Positions 44,035 through 52,425 of a stretch of DNA of 57,996 bases are shown piece by piece (position 1 is the first letter of the stretch; every line of letters starts with the position of its first letter). The position numbers were made by a program, and so were the translations under genes. The stretch is taken from positions 1-57,996 of the forward strand of contig CAAGBS010000001.1 of assembly GCA_900768125.1 (NCBI GenBank). Reading direction: 5' to 3'. Below the pieces are notes generated by a model that had not been told where the DNA came from, made no database searches, and was given only the letters and a program-made list of their open reading frames with translations. Source of the stretch: Oscillospiraceae bacterium. Its GTDB lineage: Bacteria > Bacillota > Clostridia > Oscillospirales > Ruminococcaceae.

Positions 44035-44696
44035 GGGATATACTCGGGATAAAAGCCGCAGTCTTCGACCTGGACGGCACGCTGTTCGACTCCACCGCCG
44101 CGTGGAAAGGCCTCGGCGAACGCTATCTCACGAGCAGGGGGATAACTCCCGCCCCCGGGCTTGATGAAAAGCTCCGCTGCATGACCCTGCCTGACGGGAG
44201 CGAATATCTCAAAGCGCGCTATTCCCTACCCGACTCCCCCGCGCAGATACAAGCTGATATCCTCCGCGGGATAGAGCGGTTTTATCTCTGCGAATGCCGT
44301 CTCAGACCCGGCGCTTTCGGGCTTGTACGGCTGCTGCACAGCAGGGGTATCGGTATCTCAGCCGCCACTGCGGGCGACAAGCGGCTTGCTTGCGCCGCAC
44401 TGGACAGACTCGGCATTCTCGGCTGCTTTGAGGACGTCTTCACCTGCGAAAAATACGGCAGCAAGCATGAGCCGGGGATATTTCTTGCCGCCGCGCGCGC
44501 CGCGGGGGGAGATCCTGCCGATACCGCCGTTTTCGAGGATTCATTACACTGCATTCTCACCGCGAAAAACGCCGGATTCCTCACCGCCGCAGTCGCAGAC
44601 CCGGGCGAGCCGGAGCAGTCCGCGCTGAAAGCCGCCGCAGACTACTACCGCCTCAGCATGGAGGACTACTTCCGCACATTTCAGTCCGCAAGCTGA
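44031..44696 (+). CDS. HAD-superfamily hydrolase (phosphatase/phosphoglucomutase-like)
   Basis: A 221-aa HAD hydrolase. Motif I is VFDLDGTLFDS (about residues 11-21, nucleophile and acid/base Asp), motif II the SAATAGD threonine region, motif III Lys in FTCEKYGSKHEPG, motif IV VFEDSLHCILTA. The cap is of the alpha-helical type seen in beta-phosphoglucomutase and phosphoglycolate phosphatase. The substrate is open. Its last 16 bases overlap those of the convergent spoIIP gene. Confidence 0.9.
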   Translation: MRDILGIKAAVFDLDGTLFDSTAAWKGLGERYLTSRGITPAPGLDEKLRCMTLPDGSEYLKARYSLPDSPAQIQADILRGIERFYLCECRLRPGAFGLVRLLHSRGIGISAATAGDKRLACAALDRLGILGCFEDVFTCEKYGSKHEPGIFLAAARAAGGDPADTAVFEDSLHCILTAKNAGFLTAAVADPGEPEQSALKAAADYYRLSMEDYFRTFQSAS

Positions 44697-45955
44697 AGCA
44701 GGGCGTCAGCCATGCAGTCCCCCAGGAGTTCGCCGGAATACACCGCTTCGTCAAGCGAATTTGCGTGGCTTCCCACCTCGATGAGCAGCGAACCTGTGGA
44801 AATGTGCTGATTATAGTTGCGGTAATCAAACAGCACCGGACGCGCAAGCCCCGGGTAAAGCTTCTCCGAGGACTGCTGAATAAGGCACGCCAGCCGGAAA
44901 TTCTCGAGATAGTCCGGCATGCTGCCGAATCGCCCGTCGTCGCACCCGGTTATTATCATGAACTGCGCGGCGTTCCTGCCGTCTATTTCCGCGACTGGAG
45001 CGGTGCGGCTGCCGTCCGCGGAGGCGATGGCGTCACGGTGCAGGTCGATGATTATCTTTATAGACGGATATTTCTCCAGCGCCGCGCGGATAGTCACCTC
45101 GCTGCGGTCGTACGCGCCGGTGTATGCGGGGTAATCGTGGATAGTCCCGTCATGCAGGACTGAAATGCCGTGCTCCGCCAGCCGCTGCGCCAGCGCGTCC
45201 CCTACCCTTGTCATGTTGTAGCCGGGGTCGCGGGTGCGGAACGGATAATCCGCATCATAGTAATTCCGCTGGTACGGCTCGTAGCTTTCGGTGGTGTGGG
45301 TATGTACTATCAGCACCTGCGGCTCGTCCGAATCGGCGGCAAGCGTTATGTCGGGGAGCTTCCCCGCTTCGCCGAGGAGCGTTTCCGCGCTGTCGGCGGT
45401 GCAGTTCCACACCATTCCGCCCCCGGGGAGCGTGATGTAGTCGTCCCCGACGTAACCGCCGTAATGCCTGCGATAAATTATCCCGCTGTTCTTCCCCGCT
45501 GATACGCGGTCAACTCCATCGTCAAACTCGAATATGTTCTGCGTGACGACCCGCGCCGCGCTGCCCTGATTTTCCGCGTCTTCCGTGCCAGCCGGAACAG
45601 TCTGCGGCACGGAGGGCGTTTCCACTGAAGCGGCGAACTGTTCGGGTTCGGACTCGGGGGTATCGGAAGAACCGGCGGCTTCGGTGCATTCCGGCGCTTC
45701 TGCGGAGCATTCCGCGGCGGTATCGGGATAACCGGAAATATCGGGGATTCCGGAAGTCGTGGATATCTGCGGGATATATTCCGTAAGAGGCGCGGTGTTA
45801 TCCGGGAGCCTTACTCCGGCGGCAAGGAACGCAGTATGGCGGGCGGCGCCCCAGGTAAGGCAGAACGCGTCCGCAGGGCTTGTCCCTCCGGCGGCAAGAA
45901 TTGCGGCGGCAGCGGCGGCTGACCCGGCGGCAGCGGCAAGTTTTTTTCTGTCCAT
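44681..45955 (-). CDS. spoIIP: Stage II sporulation protein P (engulfment peptidoglycan hydrolase)
   Basis: A 424-aa membrane-anchored amidase/endopeptidase that with SpoIID and SpoIIM thins the septum and drives engulfment. It has an N-terminal membrane segment, a Ser/Thr/Pro/Glu-rich linker (about 70-145) and the catalytic domain from about residue 215: VLIVHTHTTESYEPY near the zinc-binding His/Glu, IIIDLHRDAI, and LLIEVGSHANSLDEAV, all SpoIIP signatures. I chose the ATG at 45955, eight bases after GGAGG. Expression would be under sigma-E; no promoter was identified with confidence. Confidence 0.95.
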   Translation of the reverse strand: MDRKKLAAAAGSAAAAAAILAAGGTSPADAFCLTWGAARHTAFLAAGVRLPDNTAPLTEYIPQISTTSGIPDISGYPDTAAECSAEAPECTEAAGSSDTPESEPEQFAASVETPSVPQTVPAGTEDAENQGSAARVVTQNIFEFDDGVDRVSAGKNSGIIYRRHYGGYVGDDYITLPGGGMVWNCTADSAETLLGEAGKLPDITLAADSDEPQVLIVHTHTTESYEPYQRNYYDADYPFRTRDPGYNMTRVGDALAQRLAEHGISVLHDGTIHDYPAYTGAYDRSEVTIRAALEKYPSIKIIIDLHRDAIASADGSRTAPVAEIDGRNAAQFMIITGCDDGRFGSMPDYLENFRLACLIQQSSEKLYPGLARPVLFDYRNYNQHISTGSLLIEVGSHANSLDEAVYSGELLGDCMADALLQLAD

Positions 45956-46089
45956 TCTGTTTTCCTCCATTTATAGGCTTTATATTATGAATATATGCGG
46001 AGGATACTGTAAATATAACGAAAACATTCGGACAAAGTGCGGAGAGTTACGGCACGGGAAGTCACGGATAGCATTCAGGAGACGCAAAG

Positions 46090-46536
46090 ATGAAGATTTC
46101 GACAAAGGGAAGATATTCGCTGCTGTTCATGCTGGATATGGCGAAGCATTCCGGCAGCGAACCGGTAAAGGTCAAGGATATCTCCGCGCGCACGGGGGTG
46201 TCGATGAAGTACATGGAGCAGATAGTTTCAGTGCTGAACAAGGCGGGATTCGTCCGCAGCATACGCGGCGCGCAGGGCGGCTATCTGCTGACAAAGAAGC
46301 CGGAGGAATACACGGTGGGGCAGATACTCAGGCTGTCGGAGGGCAGTCTTGCGCCGGTGGCGTGCCTTGACGGCGGAGTGAACGTGTGCGAGCGCCGCTC
46401 AAAATGCGTGACAGTGCGGCTTTACGAGGAGATAAACAACGCAGTCACGGCGGTGGTGGACAGGATAACCCTCGCGGATATGCTGGAATGGGACAGGGAG
46501 ACCGGCGCAGACCAGCCGGAATTATCCGGAGAGTAA
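46090..46536 (+). CDS. Rrf2-family iron-sulphur regulator (IscR/CymR-like)
   Basis: A 148-aa winged-helix transcription factor. MKISTKGRYSLLFMLDMA is the typical start, with the recognition helix in ISARTGVSMKYMEQIVSVL and the wing in GAQGGYLLTK. Cys92, Cys100 and Cys106 (ACLDGGVNVC, SKC) match the spacing class of the [2Fe-2S]-binding cysteines of IscR/NsrR, so it may sense iron-sulphur status, nitric oxide or cysteine. It lacks the isc/nif genes it often precedes. The last 137 bases and its terminator are duplicated at 48755-48957. Confidence 0.9.
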   Translation: MKISTKGRYSLLFMLDMAKHSGSEPVKVKDISARTGVSMKYMEQIVSVLNKAGFVRSIRGAQGGYLLTKKPEEYTVGQILRLSEGSLAPVACLDGGVNVCERRSKCVTVRLYEEINNAVTAVVDRITLADMLEWDRETGADQPELSGE

Positions 46537-46621
46537 AAAAGTCCGCCGGAGCGACTGAATAAAAATCGTCCCCGCACATCAGAGCATGCGGGGACGGATC
46601 TTTGTATTGTCTTCCGATAAG
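46400..46621 (+). repeat. Direct repeat, left copy: 3' end of the Rrf2 gene plus terminator
   Basis: This is nearly the same as 48755-48957. In the 135-base coding part only three positions differ (CTT/CTG, GCG/GCA, GAT/GAC), all third-codon and silent. The non-coding tail, including the GTCCCCGCA ... TGCGGGGAC hairpin and TTCCGATAAG, is also shared, with small indels. Confidence 0.9.
46565..46595 (+). terminator. Terminator of the Rrf2 gene
   Basis: CGTCCCCGCA and TGCGGGGACG form a 10-bp stem, followed by GATCTTTG. The T-run is short. Confidence 0.6.
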
Positions 46622-46643
46622 AACGGGCTTTACTGTAAAACCT

Positions 46644-47312
46644 CTATGCAAGAGCGTTAAATTCCGCACTCATGGTGTATAAACCACCGGGATCGCTGGG
46701 CGAGGTCAAACCAAGCATTTCGTCCCCCTCGATGGAAAACTCCTTCGTTAATCTGTATCTTCCGCTTAATGGCTCATAAACGGACAGATCTATATAATAA
46801 TCCTTCGAGGAGTATATCAGGTCCATCTGCTGCGTGTACGCATAATCAACAGACTTATCGGCATATTCAGCGCCTATCCATTCGCCATCTTCAAAGCGCG
46901 AAACTTCGACATACGAACCGCCGCCGAGCACGTCGGTTTTATTGTTGTGATTGTGTATAGTCATGGTGATCGGAATGCCGCCGGAAATGCTTACAGGGGT
47001 CTGACAGATCACCGTCAGGTATGCCGGCATTTCGTTATAGTAAACCGTTTTGCCGCCTGCGACCCATGTTACGCCGTTGTCCGTGCTGGTATATTCGGTC
47101 TTATCCGGAAAGGTCAGGGTCAGGGTGAGGTCAGCGCTGTATGCTTGTTCTTCGGTTTTCAGCGTTTCTTCTGTTCCCGGCGCCGCCGACCCGGCATTTG
47201 CCGAGGAGCTCAAACGTTCGGAGTTATCTGACCGGCAGCCTGATGTCAGGAATATGCCAATCAAAGCTATAGCTGCGCATGCATTTGAGATGTATTTATT
47301 TATCATATTCAT
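46644..47312 (-). CDS. Lipoprotein with bacterial Ig-like domain
   Basis: A 222-aa lipoprotein. N-terminal signal of about 26 residues ending in the lipobox LTSGC, with Cys26 as the lipid site. After a Ser/Glu-rich linker, residues about 60-222 look like a beta-sandwich of the bacterial Ig-like type (VSISGGIPITMTIHNHNNK, then FEDGEWIG ... LSGRYRLTKEF). It starts 12 bases after the stop of the serine protease gene, so they form an operon. Perhaps a surface inhibitor, immunity or partner protein for the protease; this is speculation from position. Confidence 0.75.
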   Translation of the reverse strand: MNMINKYISNACAAIALIGIFLTSGCRSDNSERLSSSANAGSAAPGTEETLKTEEQAYSADLTLTLTFPDKTEYTSTDNGVTWVAGGKTVYYNEMPAYLTVICQTPVSISGGIPITMTIHNHNNKTDVLGGGSYVEVSRFEDGEWIGAEYADKSVDYAYTQQMDLIYSSKDYYIDLSVYEPLSGRYRLTKEFSIEGDEMLGLTSPSDPGGLYTMSAEFNALA

Positions 47313-47324
47313 CAGTCCGTTTCA

Positions 47325-48560
47325 TTAGGAGGTTTTGGCAGTGAATGTTCCATATATATAAAGATAAGGAGTGAAATAGACTTCTGAAGAAGATTTTTTA
47401 TGCCCAGAATGTATACCGCAGAATGTCCATTTACCATTTTCATATGTATAAATGGGTCCACCGCTATCGCCGCTTTGAGAATTACCACTGTCTAAATGAG
47501 CGCTGATAAGCCCTTTTATTGTTATTTTGGATCCATCAGCTTGAGAGTAAGTAACATCTTCTGTTCCGAGTGTTGAAATAGTCGCATATGTTGACTGTTC
47601 ACCATATTTATGGCATACCGTTCCGGCTGGTACAGAATAAATAGTTGATGTGATATTTACCGTGTTAGTTTTGTACCTTACTTTATTAGTTAAATTGCAT
47701 TTGCTATAATCGAATAAATCTATTATGCAAAAGTCACCGTATTTTTGGTCATCGTATCTATTATACGAAACCACCCCAAAATTTACTGAACCGTTGCCGA
47801 CTGTAGTATTAAGTGAAAAAGCATGACCTGCGGTAATAACTGCATTTTTACCATTATGCGTACCGCAATATCCAAGGGTTGCCGTGCTTAAATAGCTTTT
47901 AATCATGTCGCCGCCTATTAAATCAGTTGATGCACTTGCTCGTGTACTATCGTAGCTGACATCAGATAAAAAGGAAGAGGTGCTGTTCGTTGGTTCTACT
48001 GTAGTATATTCAATTGCAAGGGGTAGTGTATTGCTCCTATTAGTTTTAAATGCGGTTTTCTTTACAGATGGCGGAATTCCTATTTCAACTTTAGCAATAT
48101 TGTCTTTTACATTAACCTTAGAAGACACATATACTATTTCTTCGTCCATTTCGTCCAATATAGAACATCTTGTTCTGTCTGCAAGTTGGTATAATTCATT
48201 GTAAGAATATTCCACCGTATTAAACTCAACACAATCGTAATTTGAAAGTATTGTTTCATAATAGCTGTAATCAGCTGTAGTCAGCTGAACAACCAGTTCG
48301 TGATTATCGTTTATATATTCACCTGCGTAATCATCAGGCAAAATATAATTATAGTTTTCGTCGATTTCAAAGGTGTTATACAGAGTCTTGTATGCACTGA
48401 GTGCATTTTCTTGAAGAAGCATTTCTTCTGAAACTTCCATGCTATTATCATCGTATTTTATTTCTGATTTGCTATTTTCAGCATTGACAGAAAATGTTGA
48501 ATAGTTCAAGATAATTAGGCAAGCTGTTCCAAAGACAAATGATTTAACGATAGGTTTCAT
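47325..48560 (-). CDS. Secreted trypsin-like serine protease (S1, alpha-lytic type)
   Basis: A 411-aa exported protease. Residues 1-27 are a signal peptide. Residues about 30-205 are a propeptide-like region rich in acidic residues. The peptidase domain follows with His246 (VITAGHAFS), Asp276 (YGDFCII) and Ser366 (SGDSGGP). The spacing matches the S1 chymotrypsin fold. Cysteine pairs occur outside the usual positions. The gene is visibly A/T-richer in its codons than all neighbours and sits within the direct-repeat-bounded insert, which suggests recent arrival by transfer. Own consensus promoter. Confidence 0.88.
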   Translation of the reverse strand: MKPIVKSFVFGTACLIILNYSTFSVNAENSKSEIKYDDNSMEVSEEMLLQENALSAYKTLYNTFEIDENYNYILPDDYAGEYINDNHELVVQLTTADYSYYETILSNYDCVEFNTVEYSYNELYQLADRTRCSILDEMDEEIVYVSSKVNVKDNIAKVEIGIPPSVKKTAFKTNRSNTLPLAIEYTTVEPTNSTSSFLSDVSYDSTRASASTDLIGGDMIKSYLSTATLGYCGTHNGKNAVITAGHAFSLNTTVGNGSVNFGVVSYNRYDDQKYGDFCIIDLFDYSKCNLTNKVRYKTNTVNITSTIYSVPAGTVCHKYGEQSTYATISTLGTEDVTYSQADGSKITIKGLISAHLDSGNSQSGDSGGPIYTYENGKWTFCGIHSGHKKSSSEVYFTPYLYIYGTFTAKTS

Positions 48561-48584
48561 AGCTAATCTCCTTTAAAATAATTT

Positions 48585-48599
48585 AAGGAATTTTTCCTT
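48585..48599 (-). promoter_or_regulatory. Small palindrome in the protease leader
   Basis: AAGGAA-TTT-TTCCTT lies between the -10 box and the ribosome-binding site of the protease gene. It could be an operator or a minor mRNA hairpin. Confidence 0.4.
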
Positions 48600-48605
48600 G
48601 ATTTA

Positions 48606-48634
48606 ATTATACAAAATCAGTCTGTAGATGTCAA
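48606..48634 (-). promoter_or_regulatory. Sigma-A promoter of the protease-lipoprotein operon
   Basis: On the minus strand TTGACA (48634-48629), 17-base spacer, TATAAT (48611-48606), perfect consensus, about 45 bases before the ATG. Confidence 0.9.
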
Positions 48635-48754
48635 TAGGTAATATTCACAAATAAATCATTGAAAAAATGACAATTATCACAACTCAGCTGTTTTTATAAA
48701 CATTTATGTAATGCCGAACAGCTTAAATTCCAATGAACCTCTGAAATTTCAGTC

Positions 48755-48957
48755 AAAAATGCGTGACAGTGCGGCTGTACGAGGAGATAAACAACGCAGT
48801 CACGGCGGTGGTGGACAGGATAACCCTCGCAGACATGCTGGAATGGGACAGGGAGACCGGCGCAGACCAGCCGGAATTATCCGGAGAGTAAAAATAGCAG
48901 TTTTAATAAAAATCGTCCCCGCACGTCAAAGCATGCGGGGACATATTTCCGATAAGT
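48755..48957 (+). pseudogene. 3' fragment of the Rrf2 regulator gene (right copy of direct repeat)
   Basis: About 137 bases encode the last 45 codons of the Rrf2 protein, starting at the Lys-Cys-Val region and ending with its stop (48889-48891), and are followed by the same terminator hairpin. No start codon or upstream half exists here. All three differences from the intact gene are silent. The 3' part keeps full coding integrity, so it is a recent duplication or the outer edge of an integrated segment. From 48958 to 49035 nothing is seen. Confidence 0.85.
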
Positions 48958-49035
48958 CGCACTATGGCTGGCACGGATTTCCCGGAAGCCTACGGCGGAC
49001 TTTTGCTCCTTAACTAACTCCCGCTCCCGTATCGG

Positions 49036-49518
49036 TTACGGGAACACCCTGCAGTGAAGCTCAACGAACAGCATAGCCTGCTTCGCATGGCGGCTCCGCT
49101 TCGTGATAGGGTCAACAAAACTGGCAAACGCATTCTCGAAAACAAGCATTCCGCTGTCGAAAAGCGGTGCGATGGCATTGCAGAGTTCCATCGGCATGTT
49201 GCCGACATTGCTTCCCCTCCCGTTCACCATCGTAAAGTTATTCGAATTGTAGGGATTTTCCCTGTCGCGCAGTACGGTTATCATATCTCCGGGCTTCATT
49301 TTCTCGATGATCTCAGTTCTGCCGTCGTACCGCGTGCCCTTTGCCTCGAACCGCAGCATTATCCCGCCGGTCTGCGGGTCATACGTTCCGTCGCTTTTAT
49401 CAAGGTATTCCATCATACCGGGCTCGAAATACTCCGGTGTGACGGTCTGCGATAATTCAAGCCTGTGATGCAGCTTTTCAAGTTCGTTTATCAGCAGGTT
49501 CAGCCTTTCATCTTCCAT
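49036..49518 (-). CDS. HIRAN-domain protein
   Basis: A 160-aa protein. Residues 1-25 form a possible coiled coil. Residues about 54-158 form a HIRAN domain: GTRYDGRTEIIEKMKPGD, then VLRDRENPYNSN (82-93; the usual form is like REPDNPYDPNA) and GNMPMELCNAIAPLFDSG (106-123). HIRAN domains, as in HLTF and Rad5, bind 3' DNA ends or stalled forks; in bacteria they often occur alone or fused to conflict-system enzymes. It is the third gene of the operon, starting two bases after the preceding stop, so translational coupling is likely. Confidence 0.75.
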   Translation of the reverse strand: MEDERLNLLINELEKLHHRLELSQTVTPEYFEPGMMEYLDKSDGTYDPQTGGIMLRFEAKGTRYDGRTEIIEKMKPGDMITVLRDRENPYNSNNFTMVNGRGSNVGNMPMELCNAIAPLFDSGMLVFENAFASFVDPITKRSRHAKQAMLFVELHCRVFP

Positions 49519-49520
49519 AA

Positions 49521-52421
49521 TCAGACGCCCCCGTTTTCGTCTATCTCACGATAGTATTCTTCCTGATCCGAGTAGAATTTCTGGAGTTCGCTGTCGTAGA
49601 ACACGCCGGAATCCCTTGTTTTCAATATGATATCATATTTATCCACGTTGGTGCAGCCGTACTGCTCGCGCAGAAGCGTGTCAAGTTCGTAAATATCTAT
49701 CTTATGGCAGCGCCTGATGATGTCGGAAACGAAATCCTTCAGCATAAGATCGGTCTGCCCCTTGTACAATATCATCGTGCCGAACATTTTCTGCCAGGAA
49801 AATCTCTCATCAGATAGCAGGAGATTCGCAAAGAAATAATCGTCCAGACCTATCTCGTCAAACAGCTCCGACTCAAAACCGGCACGCCTTATCGACTGAA
49901 TGCTGAAATACGAACCCTCCTCCACAAAATCATACACCCTGCCGCAGAAATCCCTGAGCATATGCTTGCTTATTCCCGCGTGTTTCAGCTTGCGGAAGCT
50001 TATGTAATGATCCGGCTGATATTCGATTATATCCAGGCTTCTTCTTAATTCAAGGCACACCTGATAGAATAATCCCAGGCTGGCATAACGCGCTCTCATC
50101 GGCGCATAATCGAATACGTCCCCGCGCCCGAAAAGATCGGCAAAATACGCTTCCGCTGAATTGAAGTGCTGAACGACATATTTTGAATTTACCAGGAAGC
50201 CCATCTGCTTCAGGTTGAACGAATTTACCTCCTCAATGTCGGCGTACGGGAATAGCTTTCCGTACACATCCTTAACTTCATCGAGGAAATAAAAATCGTC
50301 GGTGAGCGCCGTGCTCAGCGCATTCATATTTTCCGCGCTCATCTTCTTGTGGTCTATCCTGAAAACGCCGGAACTGCAGTATTTCATGACAGGGGCAAGA
50401 TAATTGGGTATCATCTTCATATCATAGCCGTATTCCTTATGTATAACTGAGCACAGGTCGTTCAGGCTTATGGGGGCGTTCTCCGCCATTATCTCGTACA
50501 TTGCCCTGTCGCGGTCGGGCGTGCCGAAACGGATATTGGGCATTTTTGAAAAAACTATTCCATGATACGCCGATTTTTCGTCCTTACCTATTACTTTCTT
50601 CAAAAGATTATGAAGCTCGTATCCATCGTGGATATCGTATTTTTTCATAAGGTCGGGATAGCTTTCCACGAATTTTACCGCGGATATCTCCACATCATTG
50701 AACGACTCAAGATCCAGCACTTCGAGAAGTTCGGCGTGATCCTGTCCGTCAATGTCGTAATAGCGGAATCTCTCTCCCAGCTTCCAGAGGAGAAAACGGC
50801 TGTCGGCCAGCTTGTTTTTGCGCGTTCCTAGCACTTCCTCCGTGTAGTACAGCTTCTTGTCGAACGGTATGCCCTCCCTCTCGAGAAAGCCGTTGAATAT
50901 TTCGGCGAACTCCGAAAATGTCACTTCTTCCGTGCAGTATTTCTTTATGATCACCGGCTCCAGTTCGGAGCGCTGCTTCTCGACCCATCTGCCGTCAATG
51001 TATATGCGGTTCCTGTTGATGTAGTTCTTTATTCGCAGGCGCATTCCTGCATCAAGATTCTGATTATCCCTGACCGCTTCTTCCAGCGGCTTTTTCCCCT
51101 GCCTGATGTCGAAAAGCTCAAAGTAATTCCAGACATACGGCGGAACTCCGAACCACTGCGAGCAGTCCCTGCAGTCGAAGTCGTAGGTTTCAAAAAGGTA
51201 CCTGTAATAATCCTCGTCAAACAGGGAAAGACCCGTTTCGGACAGACAGTGATCCCTTATCTTTCTTGCCCCCTTTGATACTAACTGCCGCACACGCTCC
51301 CTTGTGACATCATACTTATTGCCTATCTCTTCAAGAGTTTTTCCCGCAAGCCTCATGGTCACAGCGTCTTTTTCGCGCTCGTCCGCCGCACTGCAGGCAG
51401 GGATATGGTCGATGAACCTGGGATAGACCCTGTAACAGCGGTAATCGACATATTCAAGAACGCCGCCTGCCACCAACTTGCCAAGTATTCTTTTGACCAT
51501 ATCCTGCGGTATCTCAACGGGCATGGCGAGCCGGGCGATAAGTTCGTTCACGCTCAGACCCTCAAAGCCGATATTATCGAACACTCCTGCAATTGCGTCA
51601 CGGACTGCTTCTTCGCTCAGCGCGGCGCCGGCGTCGCCGTTGACATACAGCTTTATCCGTTCGCCATGCGTGGAAATATACTGCGACACCGCGTCGGATA
51701 TTTCCCTTATTGAACCGGGACCCAGCTTAGGGATACCCGTTAAGTCGCTCTGAGAAAGGAACACAAGGTCGCTCATCGAGTTGTAGCCGTTCGCCGCCAG
51801 CTGATTGACTGAGCGGTTAGACAGCTTCATTGCCTTCACCGGGATATCGTTGATCCTGACGTACGTTCGGATAACTCCGCGGTACATTTCATCGGCGATA
51901 AGTTCCCGAGGCGACATGTTTTTTCTCCGCTCGATATCCTTCTGTTGTGCGGCAAATTTCGAAATGGCGTCCTGATTTGCACGGAGATACCTCTTACAGG
52001 ACTTCATGATATTCTCAGCGGATTCTCCGTCCATTCCGCGGATCTGCAAAAGCTCGTCCTTTGACAGGAATATTACCTTTTCAAGCAGGTCGTATCCGTT
52101 GAGCAGCAGATGATTGTACGCCCTTGCGGGGAGCAGTTCCAGCGAGTCAATGCCGACCCGGTTCGCCGCGAGGAATCCGCAGACCGCTTTCCGGTATTCC
52201 TCCGCTTCATTTTCGGGGTCGATGGTCATCTGCCGATTATAATACTCTATCTTTTCAAGTATTTCAGCGATGGATTTTGCGCCGAGATTATTGATCTGCG
52301 AAAGGGAATCGCCGGTGTACCCGAGCATATCTCCGATGGTGTGCACGCCTGCGCGGCGGAGCGCGTTTTTAGAGCGCACGGACAGCCCGGATTCCTCAAT
52401 GGAAACGCTTTTTAAGTTCAT
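49521..52421 (-). CDS. Large protein with RNA-polymerase alpha-CTD-like repeats and a sigma-70 region-4-like helix-turn-helix
   Basis: A 966-aa protein. Three domains resemble the alpha-CTD, with helix-hairpin-helix: residues 12-58 (LSVRSKNALRRAGVHTIGDM), 97-146 and 199-250 (LSNRSVNQLAANGYNSMSDL). Each ends with a Gly-x-x-S-I-x-E-I type helix. Residues 347-390 match sigma-70 region 4 (TLEEIGNKYDVTRERVRQLV then KGARKIRD). The remaining 570 residues are unassigned, partly charged and helical. It may hold promoter DNA or RNA polymerase, or mimic these to seize or block transcription. The gene starts four bases after the stop of the HEPN gene. I know of no characterised protein with this exact arrangement. 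Confidence 0.8.
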   Translation of the reverse strand: MNLKSVSIEESGLSVRSKNALRRAGVHTIGDMLGYTGDSLSQINNLGAKSIAEILEKIEYYNRQMTIDPENEAEEYRKAVCGFLAANRVGIDSLELLPARAYNHLLLNGYDLLEKVIFLSKDELLQIRGMDGESAENIMKSCKRYLRANQDAISKFAAQQKDIERRKNMSPRELIADEMYRGVIRTYVRINDIPVKAMKLSNRSVNQLAANGYNSMSDLVFLSQSDLTGIPKLGPGSIREISDAVSQYISTHGERIKLYVNGDAGAALSEEAVRDAIAGVFDNIGFEGLSVNELIARLAMPVEIPQDMVKRILGKLVAGGVLEYVDYRCYRVYPRFIDHIPACSAADEREKDAVTMRLAGKTLEEIGNKYDVTRERVRQLVSKGARKIRDHCLSETGLSLFDEDYYRYLFETYDFDCRDCSQWFGVPPYVWNYFELFDIRQGKKPLEEAVRDNQNLDAGMRLRIKNYINRNRIYIDGRWVEKQRSELEPVIIKKYCTEEVTFSEFAEIFNGFLEREGIPFDKKLYYTEEVLGTRKNKLADSRFLLWKLGERFRYYDIDGQDHAELLEVLDLESFNDVEISAVKFVESYPDLMKKYDIHDGYELHNLLKKVIGKDEKSAYHGIVFSKMPNIRFGTPDRDRAMYEIMAENAPISLNDLCSVIHKEYGYDMKMIPNYLAPVMKYCSSGVFRIDHKKMSAENMNALSTALTDDFYFLDEVKDVYGKLFPYADIEEVNSFNLKQMGFLVNSKYVVQHFNSAEAYFADLFGRGDVFDYAPMRARYASLGLFYQVCLELRRSLDIIEYQPDHYISFRKLKHAGISKHMLRDFCGRVYDFVEEGSYFSIQSIRRAGFESELFDEIGLDDYFFANLLLSDERFSWQKMFGTMILYKGQTDLMLKDFVSDIIRRCHKIDIYELDTLLREQYGCTNVDKYDIILKTRDSGVFYDSELQKFYSDQEEYYREIDENGGV

Positions 52422-52425
52422 GATA

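Noticed and set aside
46537..48754. Integrative element with its own integrase
   Set aside because: The two genes inside the direct repeats are a protease and a lipoprotein; no recombinase, relaxase or transposase is coded, so only an insertion scar is claimed.
48711..49013. A 100-codon plus-strand frame across the Rrf2 fragment
   Set aside because: It reads the duplicated Rrf2 coding sequence in the wrong frame; the correct frame is a fragment without a start.
49026..49042. Hairpin at the end of the HIRAN gene as a terminator
   Set aside because: CCCGTA/TACGGG-type pairing is present (6 bp with a 5-base loop), but no T-run follows on the minus strand.
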